From positions 1-64,000 of the forward strand of contig CACAYM010000004.1 of NCBI GenBank assembly GCA_902536765.1: 64,000 nucleotides of DNA, in the 5' to 3' direction. Below are positions 31,604 through 41,437 of the stretch, one piece after another (position 1 is the stretch's first letter; each line of letters opens with the position of its first letter). The notes under the pieces are model-generated. The model saw nothing but the letters and a program-made list of their open reading frames with translations, did not search any database and had not been told where the DNA came from. The position numbers and the translations under genes were made by a program. Source of the stretch: an uncultured Pelagibacteraceae bacterium. Lineage in GTDB: Bacteria; Pseudomonadota; Alphaproteobacteria; Pelagibacterales; Pelagibacteraceae.

Positions 31604-32372
31604 GTTCTTTTTCTTTCTCTTTGATTCTTTTCTCAATCAAATTTACAGAAAATATTGATAATTCATATAAAATTAATAATGGTATTGCTAAACCTATTTG
31701 TGTAATTGGATCTGGTGGCGTAAGCAATGCAGCAGCCGCAAATATAATAACAACCACATATTTTCGTCTCTCTTTTAAAAATTTAGCATCTATAAATCCA
31801 ATTCTTGCAAGCAAACTTAGTACTACGGGTAATTGAAAACTCAATCCGAAAGCAAAAATTAATTTCATTACCAGTGATAAATACTCGTTTACTTTAGCTT
31901 CAAGTTGTATTGGTAAGTTTGTTGAAACACCAACACTTTCAAAAGAGAGAAAAAATTTTATCGCAAGTGGCATTATCAAATAATAAACCAACATTCCTCC
32001 TAATAAAAAAAGAATTGGAGTTACTATTAAGTAAGGCAATATGGCAGATTTTTCATGATCATATAAACCTGGAGCTATAAATTTCCATATTTGAATTAGT
32101 ATAAAAGGACTAGTAATAAAAAAAGCTGCAAAAAAAGATACTTTTAAATATGTTAAAAAAGTTTCCTGAAGTGCTGTAAATATTAACCTTCTCTCTAAGT
32201 TATCGTCTTTAACTGCATTTGCATACGGCTCTACTAAGAAACCATAAATATACTCTGAAAAAAAATAACAAACTGCAAATAAAGAAAATAAAAAAATTAG
32301 ACAATGAATTAATCTTTTTCTAAGCTCGGTTAAATGGCTTATAAAACCTATTTTTTCTTCACTTTGGCTCAT
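31596..32372 (-). CDS. tatC: Sec-independent protein translocase TatC
   Basis: ISHLTELRKRLIHCL, FSFFAAFFITSPFILIQIWKFIAPGLY, FGLSFQLPVVLSLLARIGFI. Confidence 0.96.
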   Translation of the reverse strand: MSQSEEKIGFISHLTELRKRLIHCLIFLFSLFAVCYFFSEYIYGFLVEPYANAVKDDNLERRLIFTALQETFLTYLKVSFFAAFFITSPFILIQIWKFIAPGLYDHEKSAILPYLIVTPILFLLGGMLVYYLIMPLAIKFFLSFESVGVSTNLPIQLEAKVNEYLSLVMKLIFAFGLSFQLPVVLSLLARIGFIDAKFLKERRKYVVVIIFAAAALLTPPDPITQIGLAIPLLILYELSIFSVNLIEKRIKEKEKEHA

Positions 32373-32586
32373 TGTTTTCTAAATTATTATTTTCTTTTTT
32401 TTCTGCAGTTAAATCCTCTGTTTCAAGGGAAGTTATTTCACTCTGTATATTGCTAAAATATCTTTTAGCTGATCCTATCCATGAACCAACTTTTTTTAAC
32501 ATTACCGGAAAATCTTTCGGACCAATAACAATTATAGCTATGGAAACAATAATTAGAATTTCTAACCAGCCTATTTGGGGCATCAA
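32359..32586 (-). CDS. tatB: Sec-independent protein translocase TatB
   Basis: IGWLEILIIVSIAIIVIGPKDFPVMLKKVGSWIG; between tatA and tatC. Confidence 0.9.
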   Translation of the reverse strand: MMPQIGWLEILIIVSIAIIVIGPKDFPVMLKKVGSWIGSAKRYFSNIQSEITSLETEDLTAEKKENNNLENNEPK

Positions 32587-32588
32587 TT

Positions 32589-32789
32589 TTACTCTTTTTT
32601 ATCTGAGTCTTGATTATTTTCAGAGATATTTTTTGGTTGGCTATCATCTGTTACATCGCTAGCCATACCTTTTTTGAAACTTTTAATACCTTTGGCAACA
32701 TCACCCATTAAACTAGATATTTTTCCTCTTCCAAATAGTAAAACTACTAATATTACTACGATTGCAATTTGCCAAAATCCTATACTCAT
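32589..32789 (-). CDS. tatA: Sec-independent protein translocase TatA
   Basis: [40 protein letters not shown]. Confidence 0.93.
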   Translation of the reverse strand: MSIGFWQIAIVVILVVLLFGRGKISSLMGDVAKGIKSFKKGMASDVTDDSQPKNISENNQDSDKKE

Positions 32790-32832
32790 GTCTAATATAT
32801 ATATCCTTTGTCTTTAATTTGAAAGAGCAATT

Positions 32833-33525
32833 TTAGTCACTATCAGTCTCTTTTAAAGTACTGCCTAACATTTCGTCTATATTAGAATAAATATTTTCCT
32901 TCTTCTCTTCTTGCTTTTCTTTATAGAACTTGCCGGTACCAAACACTGACGCATCTATACTGCTTGAGTCAATTAATCCTGCAGAACCAAGCTCATCAAC
33001 TGTTGGTAAATCACTGAGTTTTTGTAAATTAAAATGGCTTAAAAATTCATCAGTTGTTCCGTACTGTATAGGTTTTCCTGGAACATTTTTCCTACCTTGT
33101 GGTTTAACCCAATTAAGTTCCATAAGTATCTCAAGTGTATTAGTACCAAATGCAACACCTCTTATTTCTTCTATCTCAGCTCTGGTAACAGGTTGGTGGT
33201 AAACTATTATTGCTAAAGTTTCAATTGCAGCTTTTGATAATTTTTTTTCTACTGTTTTTTCTTGAGACATTAACTTTGAAAGATTTTGTGCAGTTCTAAA
33301 AGACCATTTATTTGAAATACAAACTAAATTAATACCTCTGTTTGAATAAGTATGCTGAAGTTTTTCTAAGATTTTTTTTACGTTAACATTCTTTTTTACT
33401 TTAGACTCTATAGTATCTATATCTAAAGGTTCAGCTGCAGCAAATAAGATCGCTTCAACTTCTCGTTCTCCATTTACTGAATTACTAGGAAAATTGACTA
33501 TGTTATTTTTAGTATCTTTTTTCAT
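32833..33525 (-). CDS. scpB: Segregation and condensation protein B
   Basis: VEAILFAAAEPLDIDTIE, AAIETLAIIVYHQPVTRAEIEEIRGV. Confidence 0.93.
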   Translation of the reverse strand: MKKDTKNNIVNFPSNSVNGEREVEAILFAAAEPLDIDTIESKVKKNVNVKKILEKLQHTYSNRGINLVCISNKWSFRTAQNLSKLMSQEKTVEKKLSKAAIETLAIIVYHQPVTRAEIEEIRGVAFGTNTLEILMELNWVKPQGRKNVPGKPIQYGTTDEFLSHFNLQKLSDLPTVDELGSAGLIDSSSIDASVFGTGKFYKEKQEEKKENIYSNIDEMLGSTLKETDSD

Positions 33526-34259
33526 TTATTTTCTCTTATATAAATATCACTAAAAAGCTTTTCTTGTTTAATTTTTAGGTTTCCTTCTTTAACAAGCTCT
33601 AAAGATCCAGCAAATATTCCTGCTTTACCAGTTTTATTAAGATTTTTATTGATAAAATTTTTTGGAACCAATTCATCAATATTTTTCCAATCATTTAACT
33701 TTCCAAAAAAACTTCTAATTTGATTAATGCCCTCTTCTGTTGTGAATACAGGTAATTTTGGAATATTTATTCTTTGAAAATCTTTTGTCATTATTATTGT
33801 TGCATACGTTTTTAATAATTCGAATAATGTAAGTGAATATTTTGAACTATATATAGATCTAATCTGACCTTTTACTCCTCTTAAAAAAACATCCCGACCC
33901 AATCTCTTTCTCTTAAGCATTTGGTCGGATAATAATCTTATTAGCTCTAACTTTTTTAATTGTAGCTTCAATTTTTCAGCTACCTCTAAAGCTTTAAATT
34001 CTTCCTCGTCACTTTCAGGCAATAATAGTTTAGATTTTAAATAGGCAAGCCATGTAGCCATCAGTAGGTATTCTGAAGCCAATTCTAAATCTAGATCCTT
34101 TGAATTAGAAATAAAATCATGAAATTGATCTGCTAGTTTAGTAATTGAAATATTTTCTAAATTTACTTTTTGTGACTTTGCTAAATCTAACAAAACCTCT
34201 AATGATCCACTGAAGTGTGTAAGATTTACATTAAATTGTGCATTGTTTTCATTTAGCAT
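33522..34259 (-). CDS. scpA: Segregation and condensation protein A
   Basis: HFSGSLEVLLDLAKSQKVNLENISITKLADQF, EYLLMATWLAYLKSKLLLPE. Confidence 0.92.
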   Translation of the reverse strand: MLNENNAQFNVNLTHFSGSLEVLLDLAKSQKVNLENISITKLADQFHDFISNSKDLDLELASEYLLMATWLAYLKSKLLLPESDEEEFKALEVAEKLKLQLKKLELIRLLSDQMLKRKRLGRDVFLRGVKGQIRSIYSSKYSLTLFELLKTYATIIMTKDFQRINIPKLPVFTTEEGINQIRSFFGKLNDWKNIDELVPKNFINKNLNKTGKAGIFAGSLELVKEGNLKIKQEKLFSDIYIRENK

Positions 34260-35210
34260 CTAACTTACCAATTTATAAAATTCTTTAGTTTTTTTCATTA
34301 AAAAACTGTTTAGTTTTGGTGAGTTTTTAGCCACTTCTAACATTTCAGACAATTTAGCGTTGCAATGAAGTACGATATTACAACCGGCATCAAACGACCT
34401 AATAGTATTTTGTTTTATTGAATATCTCAATGCTTTCATCGAAATATCATCACTGATTAAAACATTTTTATAGTTTAATTTATTTCGTATTATATTTATA
34501 ATTTTTTTAGAATGTGTTGCAGTGTTTTTATTATCTATTGAGTTAAAAATTACATGAGATGTCATTGCGAGAATTGCATCTTTCTTTCTAAATGCTTTGA
34601 AATCGTTTTTATCTAAATATTTAAGACTTTTATTAACTTTTGGTAATGAGTGATGACTATCTAATTTAGCTAAGCCATGACCTGGTATATGTTTAATAAC
34701 ACATGAAATGCCATTTTTTTTATAATGTTTAATAATTAAATCACCAATTTTACTAACAATTTTTGGATTTTTCGAAAAAGCTCTACTTTTAATAATTTTA
34801 TGAGAAAAGCTATATTTTAGATCAAGAACAGGAGTATTATTTATATTTATGCCAATCATTTTTAAAAGATATGAGATCTGATCGACGTAAATTTTTAAAT
34901 ATGTTTCAAAATTTCTGATATCCCTTTTGTAAATACTTTCATAATAACTTGAATTAAATGGTTTTGAGGTCAAAATATTTTCCAACCTTGAAACAACGCC
35001 TCCTTCTTGATCGATCATAATTGGAAAGCTTTTATCTTTAAAAATTGATTTAATTTTATCAGTTAATAGTCTAGTTTGCTCTATTGATTTAATATTTCTT
35101 GTAAAAAGTATAATGCCCCAAGGCCTGTATTTTCTTAAAAACGAAATCTCTTTATTTGTTAATTTATAACCCTTTATACCAACTATAAATGCTCTTCTTT
35201 TACTAATCAT
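34260..35210 (-). CDS. nagZ: Beta-N-acetylhexosaminidase (GH3)
   Basis: PWGIILFTRNIKS, PIMIDQEGGVVSRL, VIKHIPGHGLAKLDSHHSLP, LISDDISMKAL. Confidence 0.93.
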   Translation of the reverse strand: MISKRRAFIVGIKGYKLTNKEISFLRKYRPWGIILFTRNIKSIEQTRLLTDKIKSIFKDKSFPIMIDQEGGVVSRLENILTSKPFNSSYYESIYKRDIRNFETYLKIYVDQISYLLKMIGININNTPVLDLKYSFSHKIIKSRAFSKNPKIVSKIGDLIIKHYKKNGISCVIKHIPGHGLAKLDSHHSLPKVNKSLKYLDKNDFKAFRKKDAILAMTSHVIFNSIDNKNTATHSKKIINIIRNKLNYKNVLISDDISMKALRYSIKQNTIRSFDAGCNIVLHCNAKLSEMLEVAKNSPKLNSFLMKKTKEFYKLVS

Positions 35211-35460
35211 TATCTAACAAATCCCAGAATTTATATTTTTTTTTAGAAGTATTGTTATTTTCAACGTATGTAAGAATTTTATCTGTATCATTTTTTAATG
35301 TTGGTAAATTTTTAGCGTAAGTAATTGTCTTATCTTTATGTGACTCAAGACCTCTATAATATTTTTTTTTATAATCATCGGATATGTAGTATCTGACTGT
35401 AAAAATGAAAAAAAAGGCTATAACAAGCAAATATATTAGATATTTAATTTCCTTAAACAT
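35203..35460 (-). CDS. Small single-TM hypothetical protein between argS and nagZ
   Basis: 85 aa; hydrophobic YLIYLLVIAFFFIFTVRYYI then polar tail; tight overlap with neighbours supports coding. Confidence 0.7.
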   Translation of the reverse strand: MFKEIKYLIYLLVIAFFFIFTVRYYISDDYKKKYYRGLESHKDKTITYAKNLPTLKNDTDKILTYVENNNTSKKKYKFWDLLDND

Positions 35461-37193
35461 TACATTTTTTCTGGAGTACTAGCTCCAACTAGATTCATTC
35501 CACATTTTATTACATTAGAAACTGACTTTAATAGTACTAATTTTTCATCTGAAATTTTTTTATCTTCACTGATAAATCTTTTACTTTTATCGTCTTTGCC
35601 CATGTTCCAGTAAGAATGAAATAGTGATGATAGTTCATAGAGATATGTTGGCACTCTGTGAGGCTCTAATTTTTTTGACGAGATTTCAATACATTTTGGC
35701 CATTCAGATATTTTTTTATAAATATCAATATCTTCTGGAGAAAAATTAAAATTATAGTCATCTACTTTTATATCCTTATCAATTTCTTTACCTATATGTC
35801 TGAATACCGAGCAAATTCTAGCATAGCAATATTGAACATAATATAAGGGATTATCCTTTGATTTTTCTTTTACTTTATCAAAATCAAAATCTATCTCTGC
35901 ATCACTACTTCTATTTAACATTATAAATCTTGTAGCATCTTTTCCAACTTCATCGATTAGATCCTCAACTGTTATGTAATCGCCTTTTCTTTTTGACATC
36001 TTAAAAGGTTTGCCGTCTTTAATTAATTTAACTAACTGACTAACTTTACAAACTAATTTATTCTTTTCTCCTGATAAGGCTTCTACAGATGCAGTTATTC
36101 TTTTTATATATCCTGCATGGTCCGCGCCTAAAATATTAATATAAGTATCATACTTTCTATTTAGTTTATTTTCATGATATGCAACATCACCAGCAAAGTA
36201 GGTCCAGCTGTTATCTGATTTTTGTAATGCTCTATCTTTGTCATCTCCAAAATCTGTTGATTTAAATAAAAGTTGTTCTCTTTCCACCCAATTTTTTTTA
36301 TCTTCACCCTCGGGTGCTTTTATTTTTCCTTTATAAACAAATTTTTTTTTAATCAGTTTATCAACTGTTTTTTGAACTTCATTATTGTTAACAATTTCTC
36401 TTTCACTTTGAAATTTGTCATGAACAATACCAATATTTTTCAAATTTGATTTAATAATTTTAATAGACTCGTTTACTGCTAGTATTGTTAATTTATCAGA
36501 TATTTTTTCAAAATTTTTAAAATCCAGACCTTTATTATCATTGATTATATTTTTTGCGATTTGGATAATATAATCACCCGGATATAAATCCTCATTATCC
36601 TTTGGAAAAGGTTCATTATCGGTTTGTTCTTTAATTCTGTAGTAAACAGATTTTGTAAAATTGATTATTTGATTACCATAATCATTTACATAATATTCTT
36701 TATGCACTTTGTGCTTATTGAATTTTAAAATATTAGCAAGTACATCGCCTGAAACAGCTCCTCTGCAATGGCCAACGTGCAGTGGTCCTGTAGGATTAGC
36801 GGAGACAAATTCTAAAAAGAAACTTTTCTTTTTAGCTATTAAATTTGTACCATATTCTAGTTTTTGATTAATTACATTTTGAATAAATTTATTCCAAAAA
36901 GTATTTTTGAAGGTTATATTTATAAATCCAGGTTTAACGATTTCAATTTTTTCAATATCCTTATCAATTTTTAACAGCTCAACCTCAATTTTTTTTGCAA
37001 GGTCATTAGGATTAGATTTATTTATTTTAGATAAAACCATAGCAACGTTTGTTGAAATATGAGCCTTAAATTGACTAGGTGGTAAATCTACGCCAATCGA
37101 GTCTAAATTGTCAGAAATTTCAATTTTTCCTTGCTTATTAATATCTAAAATTAAATTCTTTATTTTGTCTTGATATGTCTCAAATATATTCAT
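35460..37193 (-). CDS. argS: Arginine--tRNA ligase
   Basis: FVSANPTGPLHVGHCRGAVSGD, LGADHAGYIKRI, KMSKRKGDYITVEDL. Confidence 0.96.
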   Translation of the reverse strand: MNIFETYQDKIKNLILDINKQGKIEISDNLDSIGVDLPPSQFKAHISTNVAMVLSKINKSNPNDLAKKIEVELLKIDKDIEKIEIVKPGFINITFKNTFWNKFIQNVINQKLEYGTNLIAKKKSFFLEFVSANPTGPLHVGHCRGAVSGDVLANILKFNKHKVHKEYYVNDYGNQIINFTKSVYYRIKEQTDNEPFPKDNEDLYPGDYIIQIAKNIINDNKGLDFKNFEKISDKLTILAVNESIKIIKSNLKNIGIVHDKFQSEREIVNNNEVQKTVDKLIKKKFVYKGKIKAPEGEDKKNWVEREQLLFKSTDFGDDKDRALQKSDNSWTYFAGDVAYHENKLNRKYDTYINILGADHAGYIKRITASVEALSGEKNKLVCKVSQLVKLIKDGKPFKMSKRKGDYITVEDLIDEVGKDATRFIMLNRSSDAEIDFDFDKVKEKSKDNPLYYVQYCYARICSVFRHIGKEIDKDIKVDDYNFNFSPEDIDIYKKISEWPKCIEISSKKLEPHRVPTYLYELSSLFHSYWNMGKDDKSKRFISEDKKISDEKLVLLKSVSNVIKCGMNLVGASTPEKM

Positions 37194-38308
37194 TTTATTT
37201 TATTATATATACTGATTGCATACCTATCTGTCATACCCGATATAAAATCAGCTACTGCTCTTTGTTTATCAGATTTATTAGAGAGATGACTAATAAATAA
37301 ATTAGGTTTTTTTTGAATTTTATTGAATAATTTTTTAATAATTTTTTTCCCATTATTATTATTCAATAAAACCTTTTTATTATTATACATGCTGATTCTT
37401 AAAAATGATCTAATCTCCCTAATAATGTTTTTGTATTTGCTAGAAAAATCTACTATCAAATTAGTGCTTGAATATATTTTATTTTTTGAATTTACCTTAT
37501 TTCTTTTTATATTTTCAATAGTGTTATCAATTATATCTTGTACCATTAAATTTATAGAGTCTCTTACTATCTGATTAAGTATTACTTGCTTATTATTGTT
37601 TTTTATTTGTGATTTATATTTTTTATAAATGTTTCTAAAAAAATTAATTTCTAATAATTCATTTAACGAAAAAATTTTTGCCTTTATTCCGTCTTGAATA
37701 TCATGATTATTATAAGCTATGTCATCAGAAATAGCCGCTATCTGTGCTTCGAGAGAGGGATATTTATTAAAATTAATTTTATTTTTAAAGTTTTTAATTC
37801 CAATTAAATTGTCAATTTTCAATTTATTTTTTACTGGACCGTTATGTTTTATTAGTCCATCTAAAGTTTCTAAAGTTAAATTTAATCCTTTAAATTTTAA
37901 ATATTTATTTTCCAAAAACATCACGATTCTTAAGGTTTGAATATTATGATCAAAACCACCATAATTAATCATGCATTCATTTAAAGCATCTTCGCCAGCG
38001 TGTCCGAACGGTGTGTGACCTAAATCATGTGCAAGACTTAGAGTTTCTGTAAGTTCCTCATTTAAATGTAGATATTTCGATATTGTCCTTGCAATTTGAG
38101 AAACTTCAATTGAATGTGTAATTCTAGTTCGAAAATGATCTCCATCAGTATTAACAAATACCTGTGTTTTGTGTTTTAACCTTCTAAATGCTTCGCTATG
38201 TATAATTCTATCTCGATCTCTTTGAAAGGGTGTTCTGAATTTGTTAATTGGCTCAGAGACAAGGCGTCCATTGCTTTTAAATTGACCTAGTTTTATGAAA
38301 TTATTCAT
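37190..38308 (-). CDS. dgt: Deoxyguanosinetriphosphate triphosphohydrolase-like protein
   Basis: RTPFQRDRDRIIHSEAFRRLKHKTQVF, RTRITHSIEVSQIARTI, LAHDLGHTPFGHAGEDAL. Confidence 0.95.
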   Translation of the reverse strand: MNNFIKLGQFKSNGRLVSEPINKFRTPFQRDRDRIIHSEAFRRLKHKTQVFVNTDGDHFRTRITHSIEVSQIARTISKYLHLNEELTETLSLAHDLGHTPFGHAGEDALNECMINYGGFDHNIQTLRIVMFLENKYLKFKGLNLTLETLDGLIKHNGPVKNKLKIDNLIGIKNFKNKINFNKYPSLEAQIAAISDDIAYNNHDIQDGIKAKIFSLNELLEINFFRNIYKKYKSQIKNNNKQVILNQIVRDSINLMVQDIIDNTIENIKRNKVNSKNKIYSSTNLIVDFSSKYKNIIREIRSFLRISMYNNKKVLLNNNNGKKIIKKLFNKIQKKPNLFISHLSNKSDKQRAVADFISGMTDRYAISIYNKIK

Positions 38309-38358
38309 ACTTTAAAATTAGAAAAAAAATATTATATTACTAATAACAGTGATTATAC

Positions 38359-38676
38359 ATGAATAAAGAAATTAAATTTACTGATAAAGCTATAAAACAG
38401 ATAAACAACCTTCTTGTCGAAAAAGCAAAAGGATCTTTTTTTAGAATCGCAATTAAAGGTGGTGGTTGCTCAGGTTTCCAATATGACTTCTCTTTTGATA
38501 CAAAAGCTGAGCAAGACGATTTAGTATTTAACAATGTTTTGATTGATAAAAAATCAGCTGAACTTTTAAATGGATCAGAAGTTGACTACGTTTCTGAATT
38601 AATTGGTGAGTCATTTAAAATCACAAACCCACAAAGCAAATCTTCTTGTGGCTGTGGTGTTTCTTTCTCTCTTTAA
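38359..38676 (+). CDS. erpA: Iron-sulfur cluster insertion protein (ErpA/IscA family)
   Basis: FRIAIKGGGCSGFQYDFSFD and C-terminal SSCGCGVSF. Confidence 0.93.
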   Translation: MNKEIKFTDKAIKQINNLLVEKAKGSFFRIAIKGGGCSGFQYDFSFDTKAEQDDLVFNNVLIDKKSAELLNGSEVDYVSELIGESFKITNPQSKSSCGCGVSFSL

Positions 38677-39452
38677 TGAAAATCAGCTCTTGGAATGTTA
38701 ATTCTGTAAGAGCAAGAATTGAAAATATAAAAGATTATCTTAATAAATTTTCACCAAATATTCTTTTAATGCAGGAGATCAAGACAGAAGAAAAAAATTT
38801 CCCTTTTAATGAGTTTGAGGATTTAGGTTATCATAGTTATGTATTTGGTCAAAAAAGCTATAACGGAGTAGCTATTATTTCCAAAAAAAAATTAGAAAAC
38901 GTAAGTACTGATATAATCAAGGATAAACTTAAACAGGCAAGAACTATATCTGCAGAGTTTGAATTTAAAAAAAGAAAAATATTGGTAATAAATATTTATA
39001 CTCCAAATGGAAATCCAGTAGATACAGAAAAATATGATTATAAAAAAAAATGGTTAAATGATCTTACAAAGGTACTTAAAAAATTAGGTCAGAAAAACGA
39101 AAATATTATTCTATCGGGTGATTTTAATATCATTCCTGCAGCAGAAGATGTTTATAATGCAAAAAGTTTTGAAGATGATGCGTTATTTAGATTGGAAATA
39201 AGAAAAAAATATAGGGAAATATTAAACATGGGCTATGTTGATAGTTATAGACATAAATATCCTGATACTGAGGGTTACACATTTTGGGATTATATGAGAG
39301 GTGCTTGGCAAAAAAATAATGGGATGCGCATAGACCATTTTCTATTATCAAATTCACTTATAAATATTTTAAAAAATGTAAGTATTAATAAGACACCACG
39401 TGGAAAAGAAAAACCATCAGATCACACACCTATTGAAATTGAATTAGCCTAA
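38676..39452 (+). CDS. xthA: Exodeoxyribonuclease III
   Basis: MKISSWNVNSVRARIENI, LMQEIKTEEKNFP, LSGDFNIIPA, RIDHFLLS, SDHTPIEIEL. Start refined from 38646 to ATG overlapping erpA stop (TAATG). Confidence 0.95.
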   Translation: MKISSWNVNSVRARIENIKDYLNKFSPNILLMQEIKTEEKNFPFNEFEDLGYHSYVFGQKSYNGVAIISKKKLENVSTDIIKDKLKQARTISAEFEFKKRKILVINIYTPNGNPVDTEKYDYKKKWLNDLTKVLKKLGQKNENIILSGDFNIIPAAEDVYNAKSFEDDALFRLEIRKKYREILNMGYVDSYRHKYPDTEGYTFWDYMRGAWQKNNGMRIDHFLLSNSLINILKNVSINKTPRGKEKPSDHTPIEIELA

Positions 39453-40442
39453 AGATTTTATTTTTTTTACTAAATCTTCGTTTATATTTCTTGGACCTTT
39501 ATCTAATCTATTTTTATGACGTCTTTCACCTGGTAATCTTACTCCCTCTAAACCTTTCATCTTTTCAAAAAAATTTTTTGAATGTTCTTTCCAATTTTTC
39601 TCAGATATTTTGTCAGGTGACATTGCTAAAATAAATTCACCACCGCTGGGTGGGCCACCGTCGTTATTATCTTTTGCAGCTGTTTCATAACTAAAGTTAT
39701 CACCTACTAAAGCTCCAGCTAATAACTCTACCATCATAGCGATACCTGATCCTTTGTAACCACCGAAAGGTAAAAGAACTCCTCCATCAGCAATCTCAGC
39801 CGGATCTGTAGTTTCTTTTCCATCTTTACTCAATCCTGTACCTAACGGAACTTTATGACCTTCTCTTTTAGCAACTTGCACTTCTCCCATTGCCATTGAT
39901 GCAGTTGCCATATCATAAACAACTGGTGTCATCCCAGGTCTTGGCCAAGCAAATGAAATTGGGTTCGTACCAAATAAAGGTTTTTTCGCTCCTGCGGGAG
40001 CTACAGCAGGTTTATACGATGTACATGCAAAAGCGACTAAACCTTGTTCAGCAATCATTTCTGTTTCAGGCCACATGGCTGCCATGTGATGCGAATTAGT
40101 TATAGCAAGTACAGCTACTCCATTTTCTTTTACTGCAGCAATTAGATCTGGAATACTTTTATTTAGTACCATAGGAGCTAAACAATTTTTACCATCAACT
40201 TTTATCACGCTTGATGATATTTTTTTGATTTCAGGTCTACCCTTCCCATTAATCTTTCCACTTTTTAAACCTGATACATAAGCAGGAAGTCTAAACAATC
40301 CATGAGACATTGATCCATCTCTTTCCGCATTTGTAATTAAAGTACTTAGAATTTTTGCGTTTTCATCATCACAACCATTGGCTTTAAGTGTGTTAAAGGC
40401 AAGTTCGTATATTTGGTCTAATGAAAGTGGAACTGTGGACAT
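39444..40442 (-). CDS. Ldh-family (malate/L-lactate dehydrogenase-like) oxidoreductase; possible Delta1-piperideine/pyrroline-2-carboxylate reductase
   Basis: RDGSMSHGLFRLPAYV, AITNSHHMAAMWPETE, FGTNPISFAWPRPG, PFGGYKGSGIAMMVELLAGAL. Confidence 0.85.
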   Translation of the reverse strand: MSTVPLSLDQIYELAFNTLKANGCDDENAKILSTLITNAERDGSMSHGLFRLPAYVSGLKSGKINGKGRPEIKKISSSVIKVDGKNCLAPMVLNKSIPDLIAAVKENGVAVLAITNSHHMAAMWPETEMIAEQGLVAFACTSYKPAVAPAGAKKPLFGTNPISFAWPRPGMTPVVYDMATASMAMGEVQVAKREGHKVPLGTGLSKDGKETTDPAEIADGGVLLPFGGYKGSGIAMMVELLAGALVGDNFSYETAAKDNNDGGPPSGGEFILAMSPDKISEKNWKEHSKNFFEKMKGLEGVRLPGERRHKNRLDKGPRNINEDLVKKIKSLG

Positions 40443-40534
40443 TTATTTATATTTGTACCACTATTTATATTCTTTGCTAGATTATTATTTAATAAAATCT
40501 TTAAAAACTAAATATAAGAAACAAAAGGAGTAAA

Positions 40535-40756
40535 ATGTTTTTAAAAAAATACTTAAAATGGATCAGTACATTCCTTGTATTAACCGGAATATTACTTACA
40601 AACTTAAACATCTACCCCATTAATATTTACTTTCATGGATTAGGAGTTGTTGGATGGACTGTCGCTGGATTTATCAGCAAAGATAAGGCTATTCTTACAA
40701 ACTTTGGATTACAAATTCCATTGTTTGTAATTGGTATTTACAAGATTATTATTTAA
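40535..40756 (+). CDS. Small two/three-helix membrane protein, function unknown
   Basis: 73 aa hydrophobic; RBS-like AAAGGAG upstream of ATG (caaaaggagtaaaatg). Confidence 0.7.
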   Translation: MFLKKYLKWISTFLVLTGILLTNLNIYPINIYFHGLGVVGWTVAGFISKDKAILTNFGLQIPLFVIGIYKIII

Positions 40757-41433
40757 ATTAAAGAATAACCCGACGATCTAACTGTTCTTATTAACTCTTT
40801 TTTACCTTCAATATTAATAGATTGTCTAAGTCTTCGTATATGAACATCAATTGTTCTACTTTCAACATTAACATTATTAGGCCAAACAGTTTCTAAAATT
40901 TGATCTCTTGAATAAACTCGTTTGGGATTTATTAAGAAAAATTCTAATAATCTAAATTCTGTAGGACCAAGTTGTATCTCGTTATCTGATCTAAAAACCC
41001 TTTTTTCTATTCTGTCTAATTTTAAATCTTCATATATTAATTCATTTGCAACAACTTTAGGATCAGATCTTCTAAGAACTGCTTTTATTCGAGCATGTAG
41101 TTCATTGAAACTGAATGGTTTTGTAATGTAATCATCTACACCACTTTCAAGACCTTTAATTTTATCTTCCTCTTCACCTTTTGCAGTGAGCATAATAATA
41201 GGAAGGGATTTAAAATTACTGTCTCTTCTAATATTTTTACAGACATCTATGCCTGATAAATCTGGCAGCATCCAATCTAATAAGAGTAGATTAGGTTCAA
41301 ATTTTTTGAGTTCTTTTAAACCTTCATTTCCGTTTAATGATGAAGAGACAATAAAACCCTCTTTTTCTAGATTATGTTGAACTAATTGAACTATTGAAGC
41401 TTCATCTTCAATAATAAAAATTTTTCCTTTCAT
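40753..41433 (-). CDS. phoB: Phosphate regulon response regulator PhoB
   Basis: Receiver domain LLLDWMLPDLSGIDVC, MLTAKGEEEDKIKGLESGVDDYITKPF; C-terminal winged helix; next to phoU/pst. Confidence 0.94.
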   Translation of the reverse strand: MKGKIFIIEDEASIVQLVQHNLEKEGFIVSSSLNGNEGLKELKKFEPNLLLLDWMLPDLSGIDVCKNIRRDSNFKSLPIIMLTAKGEEEDKIKGLESGVDDYITKPFSFNELHARIKAVLRRSDPKVVANELIYEDLKLDRIEKRVFRSDNEIQLGPTEFRLLEFFLINPKRVYSRDQILETVWPNNVNVESRTIDVHIRRLRQSINIEGKKELIRTVRSSGYSLI

Positions 41434-41437
41434 CTAA

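Noticed and set aside
32372-32662. 96-aa plus-strand ORF over tatA/tatB
   Set aside because: Antisense to tatB and tatA; not independent coding.
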